Of a DNA stretch of 40,620 nt, positions 8,213 through 16,105 are shown piece after piece; the stretch's first letter is position 1, and each line of letters begins with the position of its first letter. Both the position numbers and the translations under genes were made by a program. Under the pieces are notes generated by a model. That model was given only the letters and a program-made list of their open reading frames with translations. It ran no database searches and was not told where the DNA came from. Origin of the DNA: Actinoplanes sp. TFC3. GTDB taxonomy: Bacteria; Actinomycetota; Actinomycetes; Mycobacteriales; Micromonosporaceae. The stretch spans positions 5,021,044 through 5,061,663 of the forward strand of contig NZ_LOJP01000001.1 in NCBI RefSeq assembly GCF_001553785.1. Reading direction: 5' to 3'.

Positions 8213-9490
8213 TCAGCTCAGGGCGAGCCGCTCGATCTCGGCGACCGGGTCGTGCTCGGCGTAGACCTTGGCGAGGCGCGCCACGTTCTCGTGAATCACT
8301 TCGTCGGTCAGGACGGCGGCGGTCGCCTCGGCCACGGCCTGCGGCGACGGGTTGCCGGTGCGCAGATCGATGCCGAGCCGGTGGTAGGCGACCCGGGCCG
8401 CGTTTGCCGGCTTGTCCTCGGTCTCCCCCGCGATGATCACGGGAACGCCGGCGGCCAGCGCCTGGTGGGTGCCGCCCGCACCGCCGTTGGTGATCAGCAC
8501 GCTCGCCCTCGGCAGCAGCGCCTCGAACGGGATGTAGCTCGCCACCCGCGCGTTGTCCGGCACCGGGATCGACAGCGACGCGGGATCCGCCCCGCCGAGC
8601 GCCGCCACCACCGTCACGTCCTGGTCGGCGAGCCCCGCCAGCGCCGGCTCCACCAGTTGCGACAGATCGTGGTTGGCCAGCGTCCCCTGCGTCACGACCA
8701 CCACCGGCCGCGACCCGTCCAGCTCACTCCACCACGCCGGCGGCTCCCAGTTCCCGGCCGGCTGCGGCGGCAGCGCCCCGACCAGGTGGATGGTGCCCGG
8801 CAGGTCGCTGCGCTCGAATTCAAAACCAGGCACCGTCAGTACGGCGGTGGCGTCCGGCCCGAGGTACGTCCCGTCCACGAACGACGAGGTGAACGGCTCG
8901 GTGGCGCCCATGTACCGCAGCAGCTCGGCCACCCGGTTCCGGGCCGGTTCGAGCGCCGCGGCGAACTGCGCGTTGCCCGCCCGGTTCGCCGCCCTGGCCT
9001 CCTCCGGGCCGGCCGCCGGGACCGGCCCGAAGAAGGTCGAGTCGTCGCTGCTGATCGCCAGCCCGACCACGCTGACCGCCACCCAGCCGGCGGGCCGCAG
9101 CCCCGGCACGCCGTACTTGACCGGCATTGCCCCGAGGAACAGCACGTTGCACACCAGGTACTGCTCCGGGTCCTGCGCGAGCAGAGCCTGCAGCGCCTTG
9201 TGCTCCTCCGGCATCGGATTGGCGAAGGCGTGGATCCAGTCGTGGTTGAGCTGCGCCGGCCCCGGCGGCAGGTTCAGTGCTTCCCGCTCGGCCACGTGCT
9301 CGCGGATGTCGTAGTCGGCATCGCCCTCCAGCGCCACGAACGCCAGCCCGGCCTGCTCGGTCGCGGCCCGGAACAGACTGCCCGACAGCACGGTGATTTG
9401 ATGCCCCCGCCCGGCCAGCGCCCGAGCCACGTTCAGCATCGGCCCGAACTCCCCCGGCACCGGCGGCGCCGCCACAATGATCTTTGCCAT
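8213..9490 (-). CDS. MGT-type (GT-B, UDP-glycosyltransferase-like) glycosyltransferase
   Basis: 425 residues, normal for the GT1/MGT family. These enzymes move a sugar from an NDP-sugar to a small molecule such as a macrolide or other natural product, in the cytosol. The N-terminal acceptor domain starts MAKIIVAAPPVPGEFGPMLN with the typical P-x-x-G-H-like loop and ARALAGRGHQITVLS. The donor domain has VVVTQGTLAN, ARVASYIPFEALLPRASVLI and NGGAGGTHQALAAGVPVII followed by ANAARVAYHRLGI, the C-terminal nucleotide-sugar signature. ATG 9490 is preferred over the TTG at 9505 because GAGGGGGG lies 6 bases upstream. No biosynthetic cluster surrounds it, so it may modify a xenobiotic or antibiotic; the substrate is unknown. 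Confidence 0.85.
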   Translation of the reverse strand: MAKIIVAAPPVPGEFGPMLNVARALAGRGHQITVLSGSLFRAATEQAGLAFVALEGDADYDIREHVAEREALNLPPGPAQLNHDWIHAFANPMPEEHKALQALLAQDPEQYLVCNVLFLGAMPVKYGVPGLRPAGWVAVSVVGLAISSDDSTFFGPVPAAGPEEARAANRAGNAQFAAALEPARNRVAELLRYMGATEPFTSSFVDGTYLGPDATAVLTVPGFEFERSDLPGTIHLVGALPPQPAGNWEPPAWWSELDGSRPVVVVTQGTLANHDLSQLVEPALAGLADQDVTVVAALGGADPASLSIPVPDNARVASYIPFEALLPRASVLITNGGAGGTHQALAAGVPVIIAGETEDKPANAARVAYHRLGIDLRTGNPSPQAVAEATAAVLTDEVIHENVARLAKVYAEHDPVAEIERLALS

Positions 9491-9636
9491 CAAGGCCCCC
9501 CTCAACGATAAAGGCTCAACCTTCCACGGCGCCGCCCGTGACTCGCCAGGCGAAACCGCATCAAGCGGTCAACGGCCAGAAATCGTGCCCGAAGACGCTA
9601 ACGAGGCACTCTCCGCGGCACGAACGAGGCGAAGCG

Positions 9637-9642
9637 TATGGT
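9637..9642 (+). promoter_or_regulatory. -10 box for leaderless HEAT-repeat gene
   Basis: TATGGT ends 6 bases before the GTG at 9649, the spacing expected when transcription starts at the start codon. No -35 consensus and no Shine-Dalgarno sequence were seen. Confidence 0.35.
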
Positions 9643-9648
9643 CGGACA

Positions 9649-10464
9649 GTGAAGCCCGCTGACCTGCAAGACCTCCGATCGGGACCGCTCGATGCCCGCG
9701 AAGCACACGTCAACCGGCTGCTCGACCGGGTCCGCGAGCACGGCGACGAGTCGGCGATCGCGGCGTTGCACGTGCTCGTGCGCGACTACCGCGACTTCCA
9801 CCGCTCGCTGTACTCGCGGGCGATGAACCACGCGGCCGTCTTCGCCGATCCCGGGCTGCAGGAGCCGCTGCTCGCGGCGCTGGATGACACCCGCTACAAC
9901 TGCCAGGCCTGGGCGGTGATGGGGTGCGCGGCGATGGACATCCGCGCCGCAGTGCCGCAGCTCGTCACGCTGCTCGACCACCCACAGTGGATCGTGCGGG
10001 ACGAGTCGGTGAAGGCACTCGGCCGCCTGGGCGACGCCTCGGTGGTGCCCGCACTGCGGCCACTGCTCGCCGACCAGGCCGACTGGCTGCGCGCCCACAC
10101 CGCCGACGCCCTGGCCGCCATCGGCGGCGACGCGGCGATGGAGGCACTCTGGCAGGAGTTCGAACTGCGCCGGTTCTCCCGCATCGGCTACCTCGCCAGC
10201 ACCCTCGCCCAGTTCACGCCGGAGGTGGTGCCCCGGCTCCTGGCCACGGCCGACAGCCCGGACCCGGACCAGCGCTACTGGGCCGCCGTAGCGCTCGGCT
10301 CAACCGGCGACGACCGGGCAATCCCGACCCTGGAACGCCTGCAGGCCACCGACCGCGGCAAAACCGTGTTCGACGGCGAAGTCCGCGCCGCAGCGAAGAA
10401 GGCCCTGCGCACCCTGCGCCGCATCCAGGCCGCGATCGCCGCCCGGGAAACGGCCCAGGCTTGA
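9649..10464 (+). CDS. HEAT repeat domain-containing protein
   Basis: 271 residues. The protein is built of helical pairs typical of HEAT/PBS-lyase repeats: LLAALDDTRYNCQAWAVMGC, LVTLLDHPQWIVRDESVKAL, LRPLLADQADWLRAHTADAL and a last unit AIPTLERLQATDRGK. Such solenoids serve as cytosolic protein-binding scaffolds; no catalytic motif or membrane segment is seen. The open frame extends further upstream, but residues before the GTG at 9649 are Pro/Arg/Ser-rich and unlike the rest, and this GTG lies just after a -10-like TATGGT, so I place the start here. Divergent from the glycosyltransferase gene. Specific role unknown. Confidence 0.8.
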   Translation: MKPADLQDLRSGPLDAREAHVNRLLDRVREHGDESAIAALHVLVRDYRDFHRSLYSRAMNHAAVFADPGLQEPLLAALDDTRYNCQAWAVMGCAAMDIRAAVPQLVTLLDHPQWIVRDESVKALGRLGDASVVPALRPLLADQADWLRAHTADALAAIGGDAAMEALWQEFELRRFSRIGYLASTLAQFTPEVVPRLLATADSPDPDQRYWAAVALGSTGDDRAIPTLERLQATDRGKTVFDGEVRAAAKKALRTLRRIQAAIAARETAQA

Positions 10465-10504
10465 CGCGGTCGCTGACCACTTCCGCCAAAGAAACACCCC
10501 GACC

Positions 10505-10953
10505 TCAGGTCTCGAGTCGCAGCCGCTCGGCGACACCGTTCGGGCGACCGGCGTAATGGTCCTCCCGCCGGCTCACGACGTGATTGTCCGCCCACACGGC
10601 GGCGCGTTCGAGGCCGGCGCACTCCTGAGGGTCGCGGGACGCTCGTCGCCCCGGCTCGACGATCACGCAGGAATCCACCACGCCGCGGTCCTGGCGGAAG
10701 AAGCGCGGGGTCGGCGGGACGTCCCACGGGAGAGCTTGGCCACCGGCTTGCCCCAACCGCCCCTGGCATACGCGTTGCACTGCACCCCGACCACGGACAG
10801 CGGCTCGCCGGCGGGCACCGAGCCGTCCCGCAGCCCGGCATCCATCGCAAAGAACGCCACGTAGGGCGAACGGGCGAGCATCACCGCGTACGCGTGCCGC
10901 CCGTCCGTCAGGCCGATCCTGAGCACCTTGCCGGAGCTCCAACGCACTGCCAT
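10505..10953 (-). pseudogene. Imm26-like immunity gene copy B, frameshifted
   Basis: From ATG 10953 the frame reads MAVRWSSGKVLRIGLTDGR, SPYVAFFAMDAGL and WGKPVAKL, then the similarity moves to the next frame: DVPPTPRFFRQDRGVVDSCV, QECAGLERAAVWADNHVV, EDHYAGRPN, ending at a stop at 10505. The last blocks (GLERAAVW, HV...R.EDHYAGRPN) match the Imm26 family of polymorphic-toxin immunity proteins. A base appears to be missing near the AAGCTCTCC sequence, and a second compensating pair of shifts may lie around the VEPG segment. Copy A just upstream is a relative. The family call comes from remembered conserved blocks. Confidence 0.6.
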
Positions 10954-10984
10954 CGTCCGTACCTCCCAGTAGCGCGGCGGCGGT

Positions 10985-11268
10985 TCAGCCGAGCTTGACT
11001 CCGGCGTCCTCGACTTCCTGGTTCTTGCGGCCCGCATAGTGGTCGCGCAGCCGGTCCTCGACGTGGTTGTCGCCCCACACCGCTTCCGTTCCAGGCCCAC
11101 GCACTCCTGCGGATCGGCCTTGCGTTCGTTGCCGTCCTTGTCGACGATCACGCACGAGTCCATCGCGTAGTCGTCCTGGCGGAAGTAGACCGGGATCGGC
11201 GGTAGGTCCTCGGCGGGCACCGTGAAGAGCGGTTCGCCCCGGGTCCACCGCACTGCCGTCCGCTGCAC
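10985..11268 (-). pseudogene. Imm26-like immunity gene copy A, internally deleted and frameshifted
   Basis: The frame from about 11268 reads TAVRWTRGEPLFTV, LPPIPVYFRQDDYAMDSCVI, DPQECVGLER, then continues in another frame as AVWGDNHVEDRLRDHYAGRK. It is clearly a relative of copy B. Compared with B it lacks about 60 residues between AVRW and the PPIPVYFRQ block, the codon aligned with B's start ATG is ACG, and one G seems lost in CGG-AAG after GLER. It is therefore probably inactive. The pair sits directly downstream of the intact candidate immunity gene, as in immunity-gene arrays at toxin loci. Confidence 0.6.
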
Positions 11269-11324
11269 CTTCCGGGAACGCGGCGGCCCGGGCCGTGGCC
11301 CGGGCCGCCATGTCGAGCCGGCGC

Positions 11325-11801
11325 TCAGTCCGGTTCGGGTATCTGGTCGAGCAACGCGTCCAGCAGGGTCGCGCTGAACTCCTTCGCCTCGTCCGGAGTC
11401 ACCAGGGTCAGCAAGGACATGCCCCGACCGGCGACCAGCATCTCGTACGGCTCGTAGGCGAACCCGTCACCGTGGTTGTACGGATCTTCCAGGGCCAGCA
11501 CCTTGCTGCTTCTCGGTCCGTACGGGCTGTAGTAGATCGCGAACGGGCCCTCACCCGTCGCGTCGAGCGCGTAGCCGTGCTCGTCCCAGAAGACCTCCAT
11601 ATCCTCGTCCCGGGCGACGAGGATCTCCTCCCGGCCCGTGGCCACCATCCCGCCGGCCCACGGCTCGAACGGCGCCGAGTCGTCCACGCCCACGGCCACC
11701 CGCAGGCCGGGCCACCGCTCGGACCAGGCGTCCAGGAACCGCCGCACCACGGCGGCCGGGTCGCCGGCCAGCACTACGACCGTGTCCTGCCCGGTGATCA
11801 T
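11325..11801 (-). CDS. Small cytosolic protein, candidate immunity protein
   Basis: 158 residues, acidic, with no signal peptide and no membrane segment. I do not recognise the family. Blocks seen are MITGQDTVVVLAGDPAAVVR, AWSERWPGLRVAVG, ATGREEILVARDEDMEVFWD and EDPYNHGDGFAYEPYEML. ATG 11801 is chosen over 11813 because it overlaps the TGA of the upstream toxin-tail relic (ATGA), implying translational coupling. That coupling, its size and acidity, and the Imm26-like genes just downstream suggest it is the cognate immunity protein of the decayed toxin. This is inference from context only; it could be an unrelated hypothetical protein. Confidence 0.65.
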   Translation of the reverse strand: MITGQDTVVVLAGDPAAVVRRFLDAWSERWPGLRVAVGVDDSAPFEPWAGGMVATGREEILVARDEDMEVFWDEHGYALDATGEGPFAIYYSPYGPRSSKVLALEDPYNHGDGFAYEPYEMLVAGRGMSLLTLVTPDEAKEFSATLLDALLDQIPEPD

Positions 11802-12044
11802 TGCTGCGACCATCCGGAGGTGGGACCGAAGTAGGTCACCTTGTCGCGCGGAATCTTGATACCCCCGGGAGTCTCGAAGATGAACCGGCCACGGTCGCCG
11901 CGAAGGGGCTTCATGTCAGATTTCCGTACGCTGGCCTGCATGACATATTGACTTTTCTCTCCGGTCAGGCCCAGTTTCTTGTACGCGTTGGGCGCCGTGT
12001 TCTCTCCAGGGCTGCGCGTGGTGAAGAAGGGCCCCGGCCCGTTC
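11798..12044 (-). pseudogene. C-terminal remnant of a polymorphic toxin-like protein
   Basis: Just upstream of the candidate immunity gene the minus strand encodes NGPGPFFTTRSPGE, then after one extra A in GAGAAACAC the next frame gives NTAPNAYKKLGLTGEK, YVMQASVRKSDMKPLRGD, GRFIFETPGGIKIPRDKVT and YFGPTSGWSQQ, stopping at 11798. A stop codon at 12072-12074 closes the frame upstream, and no start or delivery domain remains. It looks like the last 80 residues of a secreted toxin (compact, Lys/Gly-rich, no signal). The exact toxin fold was not identified. Evidence is coding-like composition plus the ATGA overlap with its neighbour. Confidence 0.5.
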
Positions 12045-12126
12045 TTCGACTCGCGGCGCGATCGTCGTCGTCACCACCGTTGGTTACGCATGGCCTACAC
12101 GATTGCGGTCGGCGAGGGCTCGCGAT

Positions 12127-12183
12127 ACTCCTCAGCGCCGGGTCGGTCAGCGTGCCGAAGTAGCCCAAGATCACCACTCGCAT
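12127..12183 (-). pseudogene. Possible N-terminal scrap of a HAD-like hydrolase
   Basis: ATG 12183 begins MRVVILGYFGTLTDPALR, which resembles the first motif of HAD phosphatases (hhhDxxGTLxD) but has Gly in place of the nucleophile Asp. The similarity ends after about 19 codons. Too short for certainty. Confidence 0.25.
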
Positions 12184-12200
12184 GGCGCACACACGAACGC

Positions 12201-12234
12201 GCCGGAGACCCCTCGTGGTGCGAGGGCCTCCGGC
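12201..12234 (-). terminator. Hairpin after the small secreted protein gene
   Basis: GCCGGAG-AC-CCCTCG pairs with CGAGGG-C-CTCCGGC around a 5-base loop, 7 plus 6 bp with a small internal bulge. It lies about 80 bases past the stop of the minus-strand gene ending at 12312. Confidence 0.5.
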
Positions 12235-12311
12235 GAGGCGGTTCCGTGCGGTGGATCAGGATTCGCGAAGGTTCAGGATGCCGTTGTCCGCGGCGCCGCT
12301 CTGCGAGCGGC

Positions 12312-12800
12312 TTATCCCGCTGGCGTTTCGTTCAAACTCAGACCACGCACGATGTTGTCACGGTTCGCGTTTCCGCGCAGCGCGGTCAAGGAATTCAAGC
12401 GGCCCAGCAAAGTCGTAGAAGATGCGGGGCATTTCAAGTCCTGAATCGCCGACAAGGTTTTCTCAAAACGTTGGATACGGCTTTCAAGGTCCGTTCCACT
12501 CGGCAAGCTCGCATTCTTGAGCGCTACCTGCGCGTTCACCTGGGCTTGAGTCGGCGGGCAGCGACCGGGAACTTTCACCCCGGTAGGGCCAACGCGGTCG
12601 GCCGTCGCGTTCGGATCGCCCGGGCTGAAACCCAGCGCCGGCACCAAAGCGTTGACGTTACCGGAGCTGGCTCCGGCGTTGCCCTGTTCGGCGGCCTGGC
12701 TCATCCCCGTGCCGACCGCGAGCGCCGAGCCGAGCAGCGCTGCGGCGGCACCTCCAATCACCAGCTTGCGCGTCCGGCTGCTGACTCCGCGTCGATACAT
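12312..12800 (-). CDS. Small secreted protein of unknown function
   Basis: 162 residues. ATG 12800 is chosen because GAGGAG lies 6 bases upstream and because it opens a textbook signal peptide: MYRRGVSSRTRK, then LVIGGAAAALLGSALAVG, then a cleavage site near SQAA. The frame upstream (to 12881) is unlike coding sequence. The mature part has two Cys residues (GRCPP and DLKCPA), which could form a disulfide, and a predicted helical Gln/Lys/Leu-rich C-terminal half (VNAQVALKNASLP, ESRIQRFEKTLSAIQ). I do not recognise a domain. Probably exported and soluble or loosely surface-bound. Confidence 0.75.
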   Translation of the reverse strand: MYRRGVSSRTRKLVIGGAAAALLGSALAVGTGMSQAAEQGNAGASSGNVNALVPALGFSPGDPNATADRVGPTGVKVPGRCPPTQAQVNAQVALKNASLPSGTDLESRIQRFEKTLSAIQDLKCPASSTTLLGRLNSLTALRGNANRDNIVRGLSLNETPAG

Positions 12801-12959
12801 GCACGGCTCCTCTTCGTCTCGGTACTGCTTGTGCCGAGATATACGAGCAATGATGTGGCAGCAGTTCATGACGCTGAGCAAGCGTTCCTTAAAGCTTCTT
12901 TAACGCGACTCCCGGGGCGTGCAGGTCACGGCGCCGCCTGTGCGTGGCACCAGCGCGTT

Positions 12960-13640
12960 CTCCCTGAGCGGACCGGTTCAGCCGGGGTGGGTTCGGCCGT
13001 CCGGTTGTGTCCGACGTGAGGCTTCGGAACCGGCCGAGCAGAGTGGGCAGGTTGCGGTTCGGGCCGTAGGCGAGGAAGGTTCCGTCGACCGAGTCGCAGC
13101 CGATCTGCAGGGCATACCGGAGTCGGCGCAGGCTGTTCACCCTGCCCTGCCCATGTGGGTGCTGACACCGTGGGCGCGGGCTGCGGCCACCAGGTCCGCT
13201 GCGGCGGTCCCGAGCTTCCAGCCGGTGGTGCCCGCCCAGGAACAGCAGGTCGATCTCCGGGAAGGGGACCTCGTCGGTGTCCATGCCGTCCCGAGCGGCG
13301 AGTGCGGCGCGGTATCCGGCCGCGCGGATGCGGGGCAGCATGGGCAGTGATCGGGCCAGGGTAGCGGCGCTGTCCGCGACGACATCGGGGCCGTGGCGAA
13401 CGCGCACCGCCCTTGGTGCTCGGCTCGGTGGGCAAGCCAGTGCAGGTAGGCGGTATCGCCGAGGTAGCGGCCGGCAAAAGCGCTATTGTCGGCGATCCAG
13501 TCGACGGCCGGCTCGACCCGGTTGCCCGCCACTGGGGTGGCTATCATGCCGAGCAGCCTGTCTCGTCCGTCCCGAAATTGCGGGCGGCAGGGCGTAAACC
13601 AGGTGTTCGCAAGGTAGGTCCGGACGGTTTCGGAGCTCGG
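12960..13640 (-). pseudogene. Phage/actinobacterial queuine-transferase-like protein, multiply frameshifted
   Basis: Blocks appear in order but in alternating frames: GMIATPVAGNRVEPAVDWIA and RYLGDTAYLHWLAHR (frame 1), DVVADSAATLARSLPMLPRI and AARDGMDTDEVPFPEIDLLF (frame 2), TGWKLGTAAADLVAAARAHG (frame 1), GRVNSLRRLRYALQIGCDSV and GTFLAYGPNRNLPTLLGRF (frame 2). I recognise these from proteins common in actinophages and actinobacterial prophages with distant similarity to queuine tRNA-ribosyltransferases. At least three frameshifts are needed, so the gene is dead. No phage structural genes accompany it. Confidence 0.55.
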
Positions 13641-13784
13641 CTGTCCGCAGCAACCTTGTGGAATCGGTGGCGGGATGGGCGCAATCGGTGACCAGGGGTC
13701 GATGGCGGCCGCGGGCTTTTGGTCCTATCGTTGGTCGCCGCTTGTGCACCACCTGCTGGAGGTCGACGCCGGCGCGTCTCCCTG

Positions 13785-14810
13785 TCACCAGGTGAGGGTC
13801 AGGTAGTCCTCCGCGCGGTTCTGGACCAGCGACACCGTCGCTTCGTCGCAAAGGCCATGGTTGCTGAGTGCAACCTGCCAGCGAGCGTTGAACGCGAGGA
13901 TCCAGGCGGCCGCGCCGGCGGCGGCTCGCCGCTCTTGAACGGCTAGCGGTTGGGTGCGGGCAGTGTCGTAGTCACGCAGGAACATCGCCACCTCTTCAGG
14001 GGTCGACAATCCGCCGCCGGCCGTTGAGCTTGAGGCGTAGGCAGCCGCAGCGAATCCTGCGATGACTGCTTCGGTGTCGGCGACAAGTTCCCAATCGAAC
14101 GTCCCGACCAGCACACCTGCGGAGATTGCGGTGTTGCCGGCGTACCAGTCGGCGTGGCCCACGACGACCTTCTCAGCCTCGCGATGAGCAAGAGTCTGGT
14201 CGGCGGCTCGTTGGCCGAAGGTGTCAAGCCACTCGTAACCGGCCGGTGTTGATCGGAAGTCGACGATCGTGTCGTGCGGAACGGGCCAGGGTCCGGCCTG
14301 GTAGCGGCACCATGACGGCCCAGGCCCGGCCCTTCGCACAAAGTCGGGTCGCTCACGCAGGATCTCGATGTGCCGGGCAAGTCCGTCGGCCAGCAACAGC
14401 CGGCTGGCCGAGTCCCGTCCGTCCGGGGCCTCGCCGTCGATCAGGGTCTCCGCCGTCAGAACCCGGCCTTCGACCTCGTCCGGTCCGGTCAGGGGCGCTG
14501 CGCAAGGAAAGCCTGCTTCTACCAGCAGGAGCTGAGCATCGTGGGCGACCCGGGCAGCGTCAAAGTCAACCGGTTGTCGATGAGTTTTGATGACGACGGT
14601 TCGCCCGTCTCCCAGCTCGACCCCCCAGACAACGTCGATGCGCCCGGCGCGGAAGCGAACGTTCTCGATCGGACTGCCCAATCGGCGTTTCGTCCAGGCA
14701 TTGAGAAACGCCCGCAGCTCAAGCGGCGTGATGGAACCGTAGACGGCGCGCTCGGTGTCGCTGATCTTCGCTAGCTCGGTCCCGGCTGTGGCACCGTCCA
14801 TGGACTCCAT
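13785..14810 (-). CDS. Aminoglycoside phosphotransferase (APH)-like kinase family protein
   Basis: 341 residues from ATG 14810; the frame also opens at 14879, adding a Ser/Arg-rich leader that looks non-coding. The kinase-like fold is seen in VWGVELGDGRTVVIKTH (ATP-binding lysine), the catalytic loop VVVGHADWYAGN (H-x-D-x-x-x-x-N) and the following GTFDWELVADTE, which stands where the metal-binding DxD/DFG-like motif is expected. Family members phosphorylate aminoglycosides, choline, homoserine or other small alcohols in the cytosol; the substrate cannot be told here. Ribosome sites for both nearby ATGs (14810, 14801) are poorly spaced, so the exact start is uncertain. It stands alone between relics. 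Confidence 0.75.
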   Translation of the reverse strand: MESMDGATAGTELAKISDTERAVYGSITPLELRAFLNAWTKRRLGSPIENVRFRAGRIDVVWGVELGDGRTVVIKTHRQPVDFDAARVAHDAQLLLVEAGFPCAAPLTGPDEVEGRVLTAETLIDGEAPDGRDSASRLLLADGLARHIEILRERPDFVRRAGPGPSWCRYQAGPWPVPHDTIVDFRSTPAGYEWLDTFGQRAADQTLAHREAEKVVVGHADWYAGNTAISAGVLVGTFDWELVADTEAVIAGFAAAAYASSSTAGGGLSTPEEVAMFLRDYDTARTQPLAVQERRAAAGAAAWILAFNARWQVALSNHGLCDEATVSLVQNRAEDYLTLTW

Positions 14811-14879
14811 GCTCCGTTCCGGTCGGGAGCTTGCAGAAGCACCATAGCGATTCCTGGGCGAAACCGGTGGTGTGGTCAT

Positions 14880-15294
14880 CGCGGGATGGGCAGCCCTCTG
14901 GGTGTGCGTTCTTTGCCCAGCGCGAGTCGGCCGGCGCGCTGCTTGGCGCCGGTTCGGGTGGGCCAGGGGGCGGGTGTGACGGCGGTGTGGAGGTAGTCCG
15001 ACGGCGCCGTGCGGGACCGCAGGTATTCGGTCTTGGTGAGAACGGTGGGAGCCGAGTCGGACATGTTCCGGGTCGCTTCGTTGTGGAATTTCCAGGTGTT
15101 GGCGCTGGCTGAGACGGTGCCCAGAACATGGTCATGGTGGGGGGCCAGTCGCGGACCAGTACTGCGGTGCTGTGGCGGTGACAGAGCATGACCCGGCTGC
15201 CGGTGCGGGTGCGGCTGAACCAGGTGGCGCCGCGGCTGTTGGTGGACCGGGCGAGGTCGCTGGTCTTGGGGCTGGTGCGGCCGCCGAAGCCGCG
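14880..15294 (-). other. Degenerate stretch downstream of methyltransferase fragment
   Basis: The minus-strand frame from the methyltransferase fragment stays open to 14876 but loses family similarity at about 15295. Pieces such as MSDSAPTVLTKTEYL and GRLALGKERTPRGLP look coding-like in this frame but were not recognised. Probably more scrambled relic DNA. Confidence 0.35.
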
Positions 15295-15541
15295 GGCCGA
15301 CGATGCGGGTGCCATCGACGGCGTCCGGGCGTTGCAGCGGGATCCGGATCGGGTCCAAGTCGAAGTAGTACGACCAGGATCGGGTCAGCAGGAACAGCAG
15401 CTCGTACGAGGTGGACAGCCGGTCGCGGACGGATTCCGGCATCGGGTTGGTCTTGGCCCACACCACCGCGTTACGCAAGGTCCACCCGGCCGCTTGCAGC
15501 GCGAACGCAACCCTCCACGGCACGCCGTTGAGGGTTTTCAC
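15295..15541 (-). pseudogene. Internal fragment of a beta-class (N4/N6) DNA methyltransferase
   Basis: From GTG 15541 the frame reads NGVPWRVAFALQAAGWTLRN, AVVWAKTNPMPESVRDRLS, TSYELLFLLTRSWSYYFDLD and PIRIPLQRP, blocks found in the middle of site-specific DNA methyltransferases of restriction-modification or phage origin. The catalytic S/DPPY motif that should precede it and the FxGxG cofactor motif that should follow are both absent, so it cannot be active. No restriction endonuclase gene was seen nearby. Confidence 0.65.
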
Positions 15542-15604
15542 CGCTAGTCGCCGGCCGCGGGGCGGGCTGAGCCGAACCAGCCCCGGAGTGGTTCAGGCGA
15601 ACAA

Positions 15605-16105
15605 CTAATTTCCGAGTATGGGCCCGGCCGGTTGGCCGAGCAGGTGGCGTAGTCGAGCCAGTGAGCGGGCGCTTTGGGAGGTCACTGTACCGGCTGGCAG
15701 GCCGAGGATCTCGGCGACCGTCTCGACGCTGAGGTCTTCCCAGTAGCGCAGCACCACGATCGCCCGGTCACGCGGTGGGAGCCGGCCGAGCGCGTCGATG
15801 AGCGTCAGCCGCAAATCATCGTCCTCGTTCGTTCCCGGCACGTCGGTGAACTCGGCGGTCACCACCTCGTGGGAGCGTTTCGACCGGCGGTGATCCAGGA
15901 AGGCGCGGGAGAGTACCTGCCGGGCGTACCTGTGCGGGTTGTCGCGCCGGGTGATTCGTTGCCAGTGCACGAACATCCGGGCCAGGGTGATCTGGGTCAG
16001 GTCGGCTGCCAGATCCCAGTCGCGGCACAGCAGATAGGCGGTGCGCCGCAACTGGGTGGCCGAGGTCCGGGCGTACTCGACGAAGTCGTCGTCAGCTCTG
16101 CTCAT
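15605..16105 (-). CDS. SigE-family ECF RNA polymerase sigma factor
   Basis: 166 residues. Region 2 reads FVEYARTSATQLRRTAYLLC, DLTQITLARMFVHWQRI with the NPHRYARQVL continuation; region 4 reads LGRLPPRDRAIVVLRYWEDL and VAEILGLPAGTVTSQSARSL, a helix-turn-helix for the -35 element. Length and sequence fit the SigE-like ECF group of actinobacteria (often annotated SigE family). The start ATG at 16105 overlaps the stop of the upstream membrane-protein gene (ATGA), so the two are translated as a pair. It likely directs core polymerase to a small regulon; the signal is unknown, and the partner protein is the best candidate to control it. Confidence 0.85.
   Translation of the reverse strand: MSRADDDFVEYARTSATQLRRTAYLLCRDWDLAADLTQITLARMFVHWQRITRRDNPHRYARQVLSRAFLDHRRSKRSHEVVTAEFTDVPGTNEDDDLRLTLIDALGRLPPRDRAIVVLRYWEDLSVETVAEILGLPAGTVTSQSARSLARLRHLLGQPAGPILGN

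Noticed and set aside
8252..9511. 419-residue plus-strand ORF
   Set aside because: Antisense to the glycosyltransferase, Arg/His-rich and without motifs.
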